From assembly GCA_030849085.1 (NCBI GenBank), contig JASAOM010001123.1:248001-312000 (forward strand): a stretch of 64,000 nucleotides of DNA. Direction: 5' to 3'. Shown here in pieces: positions 20,830-31,010 of the stretch. How positions within the stretch are numbered: the stretch's first letter is position 1; each line of letters opens with the position of its first letter. A program made the translations under genes and the position numbers. The stretch comes from Borovskyia barvae (lineage: Eukaryota > Euglenozoa > Kinetoplastea > Trypanosomatida > Trypanosomatidae). Below the pieces are notes generated by a model that searched no databases, was not told where the DNA came from, and worked only from the letters and a program-made list of their open reading frames with translations.

Positions 20830-21824
20830 CAATCCAGTCCCCCGTGCAGCTTTACCCATCCCCTTTTATCCCCACCGTCCTCCTCGTTGCTGACGCTGGC
20901 TTTGCCTGCAGAGGCCGTGGGCAGTGGATTGTAAAGGAAGCGGTATGGGGGATGAGATAACAACTCATGCGTGCGGGCTGGCTGTAAAGGAAAGGAGGGG
21001 AGGAAAATACGTTACCTTCATCACAGATGCCTCCTAGAGAGCGTCTGATATGTACGAGCGAAAAGGGAAGGGGAGGAGAGAGGTCACCGTGAGAGACACG
21101 TTTTTTTTTCTTTCGGGTCCCTCTCCTCTGCGCCCCCCCCCCCTCCCTCCTCCCTCCTCCCTTTCCGAAGAGGATATCCTTACGTCACTGACATACATAT
21201 ATATGATGATGGAGGTTCTACGGAGATGGCTCCTCTGCTGAAGACCTGCGTACCCCGTTTTCTCCGCCCTGTTTTTTTTTTTTACATGTGGTGTGCGCGC
21301 GTAGGAAACATGCCTGCACTGACTATCACGTTTGGAGAGGTGGAGGATGGGGGCGGCTTGGCTCCGATAGTGGACGCCGCACATCGTGGGATTTCCTTCC
21401 ATTCGGAGAAACACGATAGCCTCGAGCCTCTCGGGGGGTCAAAACTCTCTCCCCTCCCTCCTCCTCCTCCTCCCCATCCCATACACTGTGCCCCTTTTCG
21501 CCTCCCGTTTGGAGAAGGACACTGGGAGCTCCCCTAGGCTGGCCACCCCATGCGTGGTCACTGAGGTGGGCGCCCCGCGCTTCCCCTTTTCCCTGACACG
21601 GCGATAAGGCAATGGGTAGTTGTAGGGGTGTACGCCAGCGTACCTCTCTCTGTTTAGCCCCTTTTCATGCGCTTCCCTTTATCCTCACGCTCTGCACATC
21701 CACACACACCTACGCACACCTGTAGAGTCTCTCACGCACTCTTCTTTCTCTCTCTCTCTAAGAGAGCTGTCCCCCCCCTCCCCTTCCTCTTACCGTTCTA
21801 CTCGCACTGCTGCTATTCGACCTG
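20830..21824. other. Intergenic, unknown protein to SPEF2-like
   Basis: About 1 kb without a gene. CT-rich blocks at about 21110-21175 and 21440-21490 and a short TA patch near 21195 are the only notable elements before the acceptor region. Confidence 0.6.
21738..21766 (+). promoter_or_regulatory. Predicted trans-splice acceptor for SPEF2-like gene
   Basis: A CTTTCTCTCTCT tract is followed by AG at 21761-21762 and two more AGs to 21766. A second CT tract without AG or ATG fills the remaining 58 nt before the start codon. Confidence 0.55.
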
Positions 21825-24800
21825 ATGAACTCAAAAGACGACTACCGTGTCTCCATCGCACGGTCGCGGAAGGAGGAGGAGGAGAGTCGTGCTCGTCGGC
21901 GTCAGCTGCGCAATAATCATCAAGACGAGCTCGATGCGAAAAGACTCGTGATAGCCCGTGAATGTTTTTTGAGTGATGTCCGCCTCAATATCGCGCGGCG
22001 ATCGGCCGCAGAGGAGAGCATCATGGCGACGCTGCGAGCCACAGCAGCGTCCTGGTCACAGGTGTGTGAGCGGGGTATCACACGCTACCTGGATGTAGAA
22101 AAAGCGAGAGAGAACAAGTCTCTTCGCGATGCTGCCTACCTCGAACATACCCACCTACGAGGATTGCAGGAGCAGCGAAGCATCGAGGACAGCGATCAGG
22201 TCCGCTGGAAAGAGCTCAACGCCCTCCATAGTGCCCGTCTTCTAACAGAGCGCACCGAGGCTGTCCAAGATACGTTTGAGAAGGTGATAGAGCGCGCGGC
22301 TGTATGCCTGAACGTGCTTGAAGAGAACCATCTTCATCGCACCGGCGCAAAGCTTCTCTCAGCTTTCTCAGTGGACTCCACCCTCTGGGAGCGGTACTGC
22401 AATGGCACTCCCGCGGCGGCGCTACGGCAGGCTTACCATCATATGTTCAACGGTAGCGCTTACGCCCAATCCAGCCCCGACTTCGTCGCGTTACTGCGCT
22501 TCTCCTACAGCCAGTACCGCATGTGTACGCAGCTGAAGCCTGCATCCCGTATGTCACCGATCCCCATTTTTGTGCTGGATGGTCCCAAGTTCTGCGGCAA
22601 GAGCCTCTTGGCGGACTTTCTCAAGTCCAAGTACACACTGATGTGTATCTCAGATGAGACACTAGTGCAGCGAGCTCTGCAGGCTGCTGCGGAGGCAGCG
22701 AATGACGACAATGCCGGCAGCTGGGCGGCTCTGGGACACCGTGTCAAAGCGACCTTGCTGGATGGTGGGGCCATCGACGCGTCCCTCATGACGGATCTCC
22801 TCCATTTACAGTTCATGGAGTTGAGGGAGGCCCAGAAAGACGAGGAGGGGAGGTTCTACGACGCTGTACTGCTGGAAGGCGTGTTCTCCTCCATCGAGGT
22901 ATGCAAGCTCTTCTCGCAGCGGTTAAGCAACGAGCCGGTGCACCCATATTTTGCGCTTGCCCAACGATGGGGACTGTTCAGCCCTGCGGCGCTGGACGAC
23001 GCTGCGACTGCGACTGGGGCCCCTGCTCGAAGAGAGGTGGCCATGGAGGCTCTTCCGCCGCTGCTCCGCATAGCAGACACTCTTTCGTCAGATATAGACT
23101 CTGCGGCAAAGCTGGAGCCGAAGGCGCGGCCGCTTAAGAAAGTCGACCTTGCCAGTCTTCCTCCTGCGGAGCTGCCAGAAGTGGAGGACACGCACACGGC
23201 GGAGGAAGCGGAGCGCCGGTTCATCGCACGCGCTGAGGAGGAGCTAGCCACTCTCCCCACCGTCATATCGGGTGTGCTCCACATCGACTGTTCGCCAGAG
23301 GAGATCTTTCGCCGCTTCGCAGGGTTTCGAGTCGATTGCGAAACAGGGGAGCGGTACCACCTCACGGACCGTCCGCCACCCGCGGAACGACTGCCGTACG
23401 TGGTCTCCCTGGGTCGCTCAGACGTCTCCTCCGTGAAACTGCACGAGGCTGTATTTCATCACAAGGAAACATGGACGCACACGCGGCGATGGTTCACCCA
23501 GCATGCAGAGTCACCGCTGTTCACGCGGGTGTACGAGCTTAATGGAGAAGGACCAATCGAACAGGTTCAGAAGGAAGCGCTGCAGGCGGTGGAGCAGATC
23601 ATTGCAAACCTCCGGATCAGTCAGCAACTGCTTCGCGAACGTGACGCCGCCGCTGCTCGTCTCGAAGAACTCGAGGTGAAGAGGCAGGCACAAAAGGCCG
23701 CTCGCGAGGCAGAACGGGTGCGCCTGGCAGATTTGTACACGGAGAAGGGCGCTCCGCTCCCGGCGCTGCTTCAGACCGTTGCAGATGATGTTGCCGGGGG
23801 AGGGACGAAAGCGCTCTCCGCGGAAGCGGTAGCGGTAATCTTTCAGGCACTGGGAGACTTCACGGAGTATTATGAGAAGGAGTACAGCGGAGCGTGGTGC
23901 CACACGATGGAGCTGGTACAGCTGTTCCTTCGCTACTACGCCATGACGGAAGCGCAGATGGTATCGTACTGGAAGCGACCAGACGATAAGCAGACAATCT
24001 TGCAGCGGTTTCGGAGATGTTATAATGCGCTTCCTGGCACCTTGCACGTGCAGCCGGCGTGCAAGGCAGAGCTGCATCTCTCCATCGATGCACTGTATGA
24101 GGCTCTGCACCGCTGCATCACGCTTCGAGACACCGAGGCGAGAGGCCTTCTCGAAACGCTCTGTAGTCCCGCTAGCTTCCTGGGCAACTGGCAGACGCTA
24201 GTGTGCCAGGAGCTAGCCCGACTGCTGCAGGCAGAAGTGGATCGCTACGCGCTGGCGTTACATCTCTTCTCCTTCTACCTTGGCGCTGCCGCAGGGGAGC
24301 CCATCTCCTTCGACGAGCTTGAGTTCGACATTCCTTTTCTCTCAGCGAACGTCGTCGATCGAGCGGCGCCGCCTATGAGTCTCACCGCCACGGACTCGCA
24401 GCCGTCGTCGTCGCCTGGCGTGAAAACGGCAAAGGAGAAGCGCGCAGCGACGACTAAGAAGGGGCACAAAGCAGCGGAGGAGCAAAGTGAAAAAACAGCA
24501 GAGGAGCAGCTCATGGAGGCGGCACAGGGGCTGCTGAGCAGCTTCTCGGCTGTGACAGAGAAGATCAAAATAGTGGTGGACACTCAAGCGAAGGGCACAA
24601 AGCGTGGCGGTGGCGGTGGCGGTGGCGGCGGCGGCGGCGCCGGACTGGGTGTGAACACCGGTGGCTCTAACAATCCTTCCATGAGTTCTTCTTTTTTTTC
24701 GGTAATCGCATCCAAGTGCTATGGTCTCATGGAAGGGGAGAGGGCGGCTGCGTCGCTGCGGATTACCGCGATCCAGAACTTTGGGCGGACGCTGCTGAGG

Positions 24801-25943
24801 GAGGCCGATGCCCATGCAAAACAGATGAGGGCCAGGATGGAAGAGGATCTCGTGAACGTGATGGCGCAAGAAGCGGCCGCCGCTAACACTGCAGTGTATG
24901 TGTTGCGAGGATGCGTTGAGGCGGAGAAGAAGGCACCCCCTATGCATCTCGGTTGCATCACATTTGCGGTGCTGCCTGGGAAGACCTGCGGCATCTCTTG
25001 CAATGACGGACCTACCGACGACACATCTGCGACTGTGGCGAAGGCGCCTACACAAGGTGAAAGGCAGCGTAGCTTCATGACAGACATTCCGCTGCTGGCA
25101 CTTCTCACAGATCCGCAACTAACCTTGCACCCTGGACTCACAGTGATGCGACTACTCGAACTTGTGCAACACTTTCGCTGCGTTGCTCCAGATTACCAGC
25201 TCAGCCGCTTCGACTTCATGCTTCTCCTAGAGGAGGCTGACTATACGGCGGCGGCGGAAGTTGGCCTCGATACTGAGCACTTGGCTGTCAAGACCCGCGA
25301 GGAAGTATTCACCACCTTTGACCCTCAGCACACAGACTTCATCGACTGGAGAGACCTGGTCATACATCTTCTCTTCTGGGTTTCCCCCATGTTCACCCCA
25401 CGTGCGGTGGTCGATGGGAGTGAGATGAGCCATCGCATCGACGGGGTCTCGCTAGACAGACTGCGGACTGCCCGCGATAACCTTGGCGTTGGTGCGCTCA
25501 CGAAGGAGCAGTTCTTCGATTCGCCCTTCTTCTTTGATAGCTACCTCGACGACACCTTGCTGGAGGCGTACACTCGCATTTTGTGGTCAACTTTCCACGA
25601 CGCGGAAACGCACACCATCGAGCTTTACGTTCTTTTCGGGTTTCTATGTGCAGACCCTCAACCCATTCGCGGTGTGCAGAAGGCGTTCTACGTACTTTCC
25701 TCTCCCACTGCTGGAGGGCAGGTTACGTTCGATGAGATGGATAGGATGTTTCATCTTAAAGCGACCAACGCGCGACAGATGGACCAGCCAGACCCGTGCA
25801 GTAAGCTTCACCTCCGTCTCTTGTTTGGGAACGCGAACAGGTGCTCATTCGAGGATGTTTGCGCTTCGCCCATGGGGCGCAAGATGCTCAATCAGGCAGA
25901 CCTCTTCCGCCGTCGTCAGTTCATCAAGCGCAAGCTGGCGTAA
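21825..25943 (+). CDS. SPEF2/CPC1-like axonemal central-pair protein with adenylate-kinase-like domain
   Basis: Large protein (1372 residues) resembling SPEF2 (Chlamydomonas CPC1), a part of the C1b projection of the flagellar central pair. Residues 1-190 are charged and helical, likely coiled coil. A P-loop GPKFCGKS lies at 253-260 after the hydrophobic strand IFVLD. A nucleoside-monophosphate-kinase LID-like segment with GERYHLTDRPPP follows at about 508-519, as in the kinase domain of SPEF2. A helical, charged stretch follows (about 590-650), then K/E-rich low complexity (about 860-910) and a run of 11 glycines (928-938). A C-terminal region includes a degenerate EF-hand-like loop (FDPQHTDFIDW). 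The N-terminal calponin-homology domain of animal SPEF2 is not visible. The frame opens with ATG after an acceptor, so no N-terminal truncation is evident. Family assignment rests on layout and the kinase-like motifs, and is probable rather than certain. Confidence 0.8.
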   Translation: MNSKDDYRVSIARSRKEEEESRARRRQLRNNHQDELDAKRLVIARECFLSDVRLNIARRSAAEESIMATLRATAASWSQVCERGITRYLDVEKARENKSLRDAAYLEHTHLRGLQEQRSIEDSDQVRWKELNALHSARLLTERTEAVQDTFEKVIERAAVCLNVLEENHLHRTGAKLLSAFSVDSTLWERYCNGTPAAALRQAYHHMFNGSAYAQSSPDFVALLRFSYSQYRMCTQLKPASRMSPIPIFVLDGPKFCGKSLLADFLKSKYTLMCISDETLVQRALQAAAEAANDDNAGSWAALGHRVKATLLDGGAIDASLMTDLLHLQFMELREAQKDEEGRFYDAVLLEGVFSSIEVCKLFSQRLSNEPVHPYFALAQRWGLFSPAALDDAATATGAPARREVAMEALPPLLRIADTLSSDIDSAAKLEPKARPLKKVDLASLPPAELPEVEDTHTAEEAERRFIARAEEELATLPTVISGVLHIDCSPEEIFRRFAGFRVDCETGERYHLTDRPPPAERLPYVVSLGRSDVSSVKLHEAVFHHKETWTHTRRWFTQHAESPLFTRVYELNGEGPIEQVQKEALQAVEQIIANLRISQQLLRERDAAAARLEELEVKRQAQKAAREAERVRLADLYTEKGAPLPALLQTVADDVAGGGTKALSAEAVAVIFQALGDFTEYYEKEYSGAWCHTMELVQLFLRYYAMTEAQMVSYWKRPDDKQTILQRFRRCYNALPGTLHVQPACKAELHLSIDALYEALHRCITLRDTEARGLLETLCSPASFLGNWQTLVCQELARLLQAEVDRYALALHLFSFYLGAAAGEPISFDELEFDIPFLSANVVDRAAPPMSLTATDSQPSSSPGVKTAKEKRAATTKKGHKAAEEQSEKTAEEQLMEAAQGLLSSFSAVTEKIKIVVDTQAKGTKRGGGGGGGGGGGAGLGVNTGGSNNPSMSSSFFSVIASKCYGLMEGERAAASLRITAIQNFGRTLLREADAHAKQMRARMEEDLVNVMAQEAAAANTAVYVLRGCVEAEKKAPPMHLGCITFAVLPGKTCGISCNDGPTDDTSATVAKAPTQGERQRSFMTDIPLLALLTDPQLTLHPGLTVMRLLELVQHFRCVAPDYQLSRFDFMLLLEEADYTAAAEVGLDTEHLAVKTREEVFTTFDPQHTDFIDWRDLVIHLLFWVSPMFTPRAVVDGSEMSHRIDGVSLDRLRTARDNLGVGALTKEQFFDSPFFFDSYLDDTLLEAYTRILWSTFHDAETHTIELYVLFGFLCADPQPIRGVQKAFYVLSSPTAGGQVTFDEMDRMFHLKATNARQMDQPDPCSKLHLRLLFGNANRCSFEDVCASPMGRKMLNQADLFRRRQFIKRKLA

Positions 25944-27637
25944 ACGGTACTCGTGGCACAGTACCTGCTCGGTGTTGGGTCGTGGTGTGTGTAGGGGGTA
26001 GGCGTGAAGAGGCAGACGGCCTGAAAGAGAATCGGCTTTCGTCTTTTCCCCAGATGCAGTTACACCAACAGAGAGAAGAGGGGATCGGCTACGTGAGGCA
26101 GGAAGAACGCGCACATCACCATCAAGCAGCGGCCGTTCTGTCGCGGTTCTCCTCTCCCTCCTTCGCACCACAGCAGTGCTCTCCTTCACGCCCTGCCATT
26201 GCGTCAGGTGTGATTCCTTGAGCGTACCCAAAGAGGAAGACCGGTCTCGTTTTTGAGAGGGAGCGGGCTCCACGCGTGATCTCCTTTTCCCCCCTCCTCT
26301 TCTTTCTGTCTTTCGTGCGCGTTTGATTCGGGTGGAAGGGGGAGGGGGGGGGGCAGGGGACAGCTCGGAAAATGTCGGAATTCACAGCACTCTGCGCTCC
26401 TCTCCCCCTCTTTAGAACTACCCAAACGCGCCGTAGCTTCTCTCCACCCCCCTTCCCCTCATCACTCGATCTTCATCCCTTTCTCTTCCGCTGCCCCCTC
26501 CCTCCCCCCCGACCATTTCCTTTCCGTACCACCTTCGCTGTTTCTTCTCTTCTCTGATACGCGTGTGTCTTCCTTGGAGGATCAAAATTGATACAATTGT
26601 CTTCTCCGCATTTTATCTTTGCATGCGTCCAAGATGGATGCCCATTACGGATGTACACTAGCCAACTGAGGTCGAACGACGTTTCTGTGAACCAACCTTT
26701 ATTTATAGAGAGAGAGAAAGAAAAAAAATCATGTCCATTCGTGTCCGTGTCGCTGGTTGCTAACTAGTCGGACACATTCTGTACAGGGAATCCAAAGCTC
26801 TCCACGCAGGGATGCGAAATAGGAGGTACCACATTTATACATATATATCATACATATATGATGTGCAGTTCTGTGCGCACAGAAACCCTTCAGTCCGGCT
26901 CCAGCACACTCATCACAGCAAACCTGCCCCCCCCCCTACCCTTCCTCGTGTGGGCTTCGTTGAAGCTGGCAAAATAGAGGATACAAACGGGGGGTGCAAT
27001 GGGGAGCGTACTCCGCCGAGGAAGGTGTTGTGCAGGGTTGGCTAGCCCATTTTTTCCTCTCACTTACTGCCCTGAAAGAGCCCTTCTCTAAACATTCCGG
27101 CTCGGCGCCGTCTGCTTGGTAATATCTAAAGCGCAAGGGGGGGGGCAGAGGAGGGTGTGGGCTTCTCTACGCTCTTTGTCCCCTGCCACCTCCCTTACCC
27201 TCAGAATCTATCCACCTTTTTTTACCCATTTACCGGCACCTCGCTTATGCTTCTTCTCCCCTCCTCTTTTCCTCCTCGTCTCGATGCCGACATTGCTTCC
27301 AGACTTACTGGAGAGAAGGCTTTAAGGGTTCGAGAGAAGAGACAGGAATAGGTTGGCTTCCTCTCCTGCAGCACGTCTTTTCTTTTTCGTAAAAAATTAC
27401 CTCGTCTTTCGGTTACAGCACCTTTTGTGGGGGCGAGTGCCTTTCTTTTATCGTTCATCATCGTACATCAAAGTATATATATATATATGTATATATTTAT
27501 TATTTTTCATGTAAGCAGTGTGGGAGCGAAGCGGATTGGGCTCATCGCTGTCAGTTAGTGACGCATCTCTCTCTCTCCCTCTCTCCCTCTCTCTTCCTCT
27601 TCTTTGAACATCCTCGAAAAAAATAGCAACAACCAGA
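25944..27637. other. Intergenic, SPEF2-like to mitochondrial carrier
   Basis: About 1.7 kb without a gene. It holds CT-rich tracts (about 26400-26550, 27170-27300), G runs near 26345 and 27138, and a TA-rich tract at about 27473-27498. Confidence 0.6.
27566..27626 (+). promoter_or_regulatory. Predicted trans-splice acceptor for mitochondrial carrier
   Basis: A near-pure CT tract of about 40 bp is followed by AG at 27625-27626 (and 27635-27636). The leader would be 11 nt or 1 nt. Confidence 0.6.
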
Positions 27638-28576
27638 ATGCCGAAGGACTCTGCACCGCAGACTGCCTCGCCAACGATGGTCACCGCACACAGCGGTCTG
27701 TCCGAGGATCACTTGCGCATCCTGCGCCGTTTGCTGGGCGGTACTGTGGGTGGCGTGATGCAGGCGGCCTCAAGCCACCCATTTGACACGATCAAATCGC
27801 GGGTGCAGAACGGCCTTTTTCCCTCCATTTCTTCCTGTGTCAGACATACGTGGCATGAGGAGGGCTTGCGGGGCTTCTATCGCGGTGTCACGCCGCCGCT
27901 CTTTTTCTGCGGTTTCCAAAACTCGGTGCTCTTTAGTCTGAATCAAACCATGAATAACTGGATGACCCCTTCTGGACACGATCCCTCGATGCCGCTGCCG
28001 TTGTGGCGCACGGCTGTGGCGGCCCAGCTCACGGCTCCGCTGTATGTGTTCACCGTGGCCCCCGTGGAAAAAGTGAAAGTCCAACTGCAAATGATTGGAA
28101 AGGGCGGAAAGGAATTGGGCGGCGTGACGGGCCCGCTCTCGTGCTTGCAGCGTATCATCCGACTGGAAGGCTATCAGGGCATTTTATCTGGCTACACGCC
28201 AACCCTGATGTCACGCCTGATTGGGCTGCCGTTCTATTTCATGGGCTATCAGAGCGCCCGTGGGGTCCTCCTCGACTCCTCTCTTGCCTCCACGCGTACG
28301 GGGAAGGAGGTCGTCATACCGATGCTGAGTGGCGCGGTGGCAGGCATGTGCTTCTGGACGAGCAATTATCCCTGCGACTACATCAAGACACGCGTGCAAG
28401 CATCAAAGACGAAAGCGTCGATACCCGTCATCATCCGAGAAACGTATGCGGCAGGGGGCGTGCGGGCCTTCTATAAGGGCTACACCGCCTGCCTCATTCG
28501 TTCCGTTCCCGCTAATGCGTCGGTGTGGCTGGGCATTGAACTCACCACAACGTTCATGATGCACCGAGGCTGGTGA
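27638..28576 (+). CDS. Mitochondrial carrier family protein (carnitine/ornithine carrier-like)
   Basis: Solute carrier of the SLC25 type in the inner mitochondrial membrane. It has 312 residues with three repeats of two helices. All three signature motifs are intact: HPFDTIKSRVQ (P48-D50-K53), APVEKVKVQLQ (P142-E144-K147) and YPCDYIKTRVQ (P245-D247-K250). Matching loop motifs GLRGFYRG, GYQGILSG and GVRAFYKG follow each odd helix. The sixth-helix segment RSVPANASVWLGIELT resembles the corresponding stretch of carnitine/acylcarnitine and ornithine carriers, so a carrier of that subgroup is likely, but the substrate is not provable from sequence. The ATG at 27638 follows the acceptor by 11 nt or less. 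A second in-frame Met at residue 14 is possible. Confidence 0.93.
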   Translation: MPKDSAPQTASPTMVTAHSGLSEDHLRILRRLLGGTVGGVMQAASSHPFDTIKSRVQNGLFPSISSCVRHTWHEEGLRGFYRGVTPPLFFCGFQNSVLFSLNQTMNNWMTPSGHDPSMPLPLWRTAVAAQLTAPLYVFTVAPVEKVKVQLQMIGKGGKELGGVTGPLSCLQRIIRLEGYQGILSGYTPTLMSRLIGLPFYFMGYQSARGVLLDSSLASTRTGKEVVIPMLSGAVAGMCFWTSNYPCDYIKTRVQASKTKASIPVIIRETYAAGGVRAFYKGYTACLIRSVPANASVWLGIELTTTFMMHRGW

Positions 28577-29954
28577 GAATTTTTTTTGCGCGCGTGTGCG
28601 TGTGGCGGGGAGCCGGACAGACCCCATGCTCCCAAGTAATGATGTCCACGCCCCTTTTGGAGTGCGTTTCCGGTCTCCTTTCCGCTTCGTCACTTGCCCT
28701 TCCCCCCCCTACTACCTATTTACTTCGCCTGATGGTATGTGTGTGCGTATATATATATATATATACATATATATACAGGTTTAGGAACCGTTGTTTCGAT
28801 GGCGAAAGAATCGAGTTGAAGGGGGGAGGGGACGAGACGAGGAAAGGATGGAACATTCGAAAGAGAGGGGGGGAGGTGTAAGAAAGAGCATTGCTGGGCG
28901 ACCTGCAGTGTGTGTCTTGGGGGATAGGGTAGGAAGGGCATACCGTCTCCCCGTTCGAGCTTCACTCTCCTCCGATGGTGCATATTTGTCTCTTTTGTGT
29001 GTGTGAGAGAGAGAAGCTCTTTGAACCGTCTGCATCCGATCTCCTTTCTCGTTTCCTATTCCCCTTTCCCCCCTCTTCTCCCTATCTCTCCTTCCTTTAG
29101 CCATTACATCCTCTCGAGCTAGCAGTGGCGATGACACGTGCCTCTTGGGCCTAGGCTGAAGGAGAGGGGTGGTTGGGTGATGTGTGGTGATCGCAAGTAA
29201 GTATATTCCTTTGAACCATTTATACAGCCATGGTAATGATAGTTTGATAACAGAAGCAGTAGTCCTGCTCCGCATCGTGGGAGCCCCCCTTTTGTTTCCC
29301 CCCCCCCACCTCTCTTGACCCCGCACGATGTGACGTACGCACACACCCCGCACATCCTGCTCGAAATACGGCCACAGGCCCTCCTCTGTCATTCAGTAAC
29401 GACGATGACGGCGGCGTCGGCCTACTTTCTCTCGCCTCGCTCTTTCCCCTTTATAATGAGAATAGAAGGAGGGGCGAGAGGGAGGGGGGAAGGAGGCATG
29501 GAAGGAGGGCGGTACCACCTCATTGTCCCACTGTGGCTTTGTGGGGGAGACGGGAGGGGAGGGGGGGGAAGCCTCCTCAGGTTCTCACGGGTGACGCAGG
29601 CTGTAGTCCCGAGACGTAAAGTCTGCCCCCCCCCCTCCCTCTTCCAGACGGTTGTGGAATTCCTCTTACGTTGCTGACGTGTCTCAAGGAAATTTCGGGT
29701 CTCCTCCTCTTTCTCTCGTTTGTTTCCGCCTTTTGACCTGAATACCGACTGTTTCCCTGTTTGGTCAGGGCAATCGGGTACACACACACACACACACGCG
29801 CGCACGGACGTCCTTCCTCAGCGTTGGCGCAAGAAAGTGGCGAGTGAAATTCCTCCCCACTTTGTCTCTTTTCTCTCTGGCGAGAGAGCAGCAAAAAAAA
29901 GAAAACGAAAGGATTTCGCATTAAGAGGCGAGCCGCCCTTCCCTCCCCCTCAGC
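28577..29954. other. Intergenic, carrier to RFC subunit
   Basis: About 1.4 kb without a gene. Contains a (TA)n tract at about 28750-28778, a G/A-rich patch at 28800-28880, CT-rich DNA at 29040-29100 and a CA array at about 29780-29797. Confidence 0.6.
29937..29953 (+). promoter_or_regulatory. Predicted trans-splice acceptor for RFC subunit
   Basis: The tract CCCTTCCCTCCCCCTCAG ends one base before the start codon, so use of this AG would leave a 1-nt leader. Other AGs lie about 20-30 nt upstream. Confidence 0.5.
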
Positions 29955-31010
29955 ATGTTATGGGTGGACCGATATCGCCCCAAAACTCTCCCCGAGGTTG
30001 AGCTGTACCCCGAGCTGAGTGGCGTACTAACGAGACTCGCGAAGGCGCAGGACTTACCGCATCTTCTCTTCTACGGTCCCTCTGGCGCCGGTAAAAAGAC
30101 GCGTGCCATGGCGGTGCTGCACGAGATTTACGGCCCCAGCGTGTACTCCGTGCGCCTCGAACACAAAAGTGTGCAGGTGTCCGATAGCAAAGTTGTGGAC
30201 ATCGCCACGTTGAGCTCGCCACATCACATCGACATCAACCCGTCCGACGCTGGCAACTACGATCGGGTGATCGTCATGCAGATGATCCGTGAAATCGCGC
30301 AGACGGTGCCGCTCCACACCACCACCCCAAGCGCCCAAGGGGTTCCATACAAGGTGGTGGTGCTGAACGAGGTGGATAAGATGAGCCGCAGCGCGCAGCA
30401 CGCGTTGCGGCGAACGATGGAGAAGTACATGAAGACCTGCCGTCTCGTTCTCCTCTGTAACTCGACCTCACGGCTGATAGCCCCGTTGCGGTCCCGCTGC
30501 CTCGGTATCCGTGTGGCAGCCCACTCGAAAGACAACCTCCAGCTGGCCGTGAAACGTGTGTGCGAGGGGGTCGGTCGTCCGGAGCCAAGTGCGGCTTTTC
30601 TGAACACGCTGGCCCTCCGGTCCGACGGAAATCTTCGCCGCGCGCTGCTCATGCTGGAGGCGTCGGCGATGACGAAGGTAGACTGGACCGGCAACGGTAG
30701 CGCCATCCCGCAAGCGGATTGGAAAATTTTCCTTGACGAGATCGCGCATGACATTCTCGAAGCACAGACCCCCTCAAAGTTGCACGAGGTGCGACTGAAG
30801 TTCTACGACCTCCTCGCCCAGTGTATCTCAGGTGAAACGATCTTGAAAACGCTCGTCGATTGTCTCCTGATGGCGGTGGCACCGAAGTTGCAACGCCCTC
30901 TCATTGACTTGGCTGCCAAATACGATCATAATATGAAGCTGGGGACCAAGCCGATTCTACATCTTGAGGCCTTCGTAGCTGGTGTCATGAAATTGATAAA
31001 GCAGCAATGA
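29955..31010 (+). CDS. RFC5: Replication factor C small subunit (human RFC3/yeast Rfc5 type)
   Basis: AAA+ subunit of the clamp loader that opens and loads PCNA during nuclear DNA replication. It has 351 residues, normal for small RFC subunits. The N-terminus LWVDRYRPKTL is the RFC box, and Walker A is GPSGAGKKT at 41-49. The segment YKVVVLNEVDKMS takes the place of Walker B with NEVD rather than DEAD, as in the human RFC3 group. Two further stretches fit this subunit in particular: INPSDAGNYDRVIVMQMI, and AQHALRRTMEKYMKTCRL followed by LCNSTSRLI. The sensor region LRSRCLGIRV carries the SRC motif. Naming differs between species (human RFC3 equals yeast Rfc5); the assignment to that group is firm. 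Confidence 0.95.
   Translation: MLWVDRYRPKTLPEVELYPELSGVLTRLAKAQDLPHLLFYGPSGAGKKTRAMAVLHEIYGPSVYSVRLEHKSVQVSDSKVVDIATLSSPHHIDINPSDAGNYDRVIVMQMIREIAQTVPLHTTTPSAQGVPYKVVVLNEVDKMSRSAQHALRRTMEKYMKTCRLVLLCNSTSRLIAPLRSRCLGIRVAAHSKDNLQLAVKRVCEGVGRPEPSAAFLNTLALRSDGNLRRALLMLEASAMTKVDWTGNGSAIPQADWKIFLDEIAHDILEAQTPSKLHEVRLKFYDLLAQCISGETILKTLVDCLLMAVAPKLQRPLIDLAAKYDHNMKLGTKPILHLEAFVAGVMKLIKQQ

Noticed and set aside
24342-25118. 258-codon frame on - within the SPEF2-like gene
   Set aside because: Shadow of the GC-rich + strand gene; R/C/H-rich with no domain.
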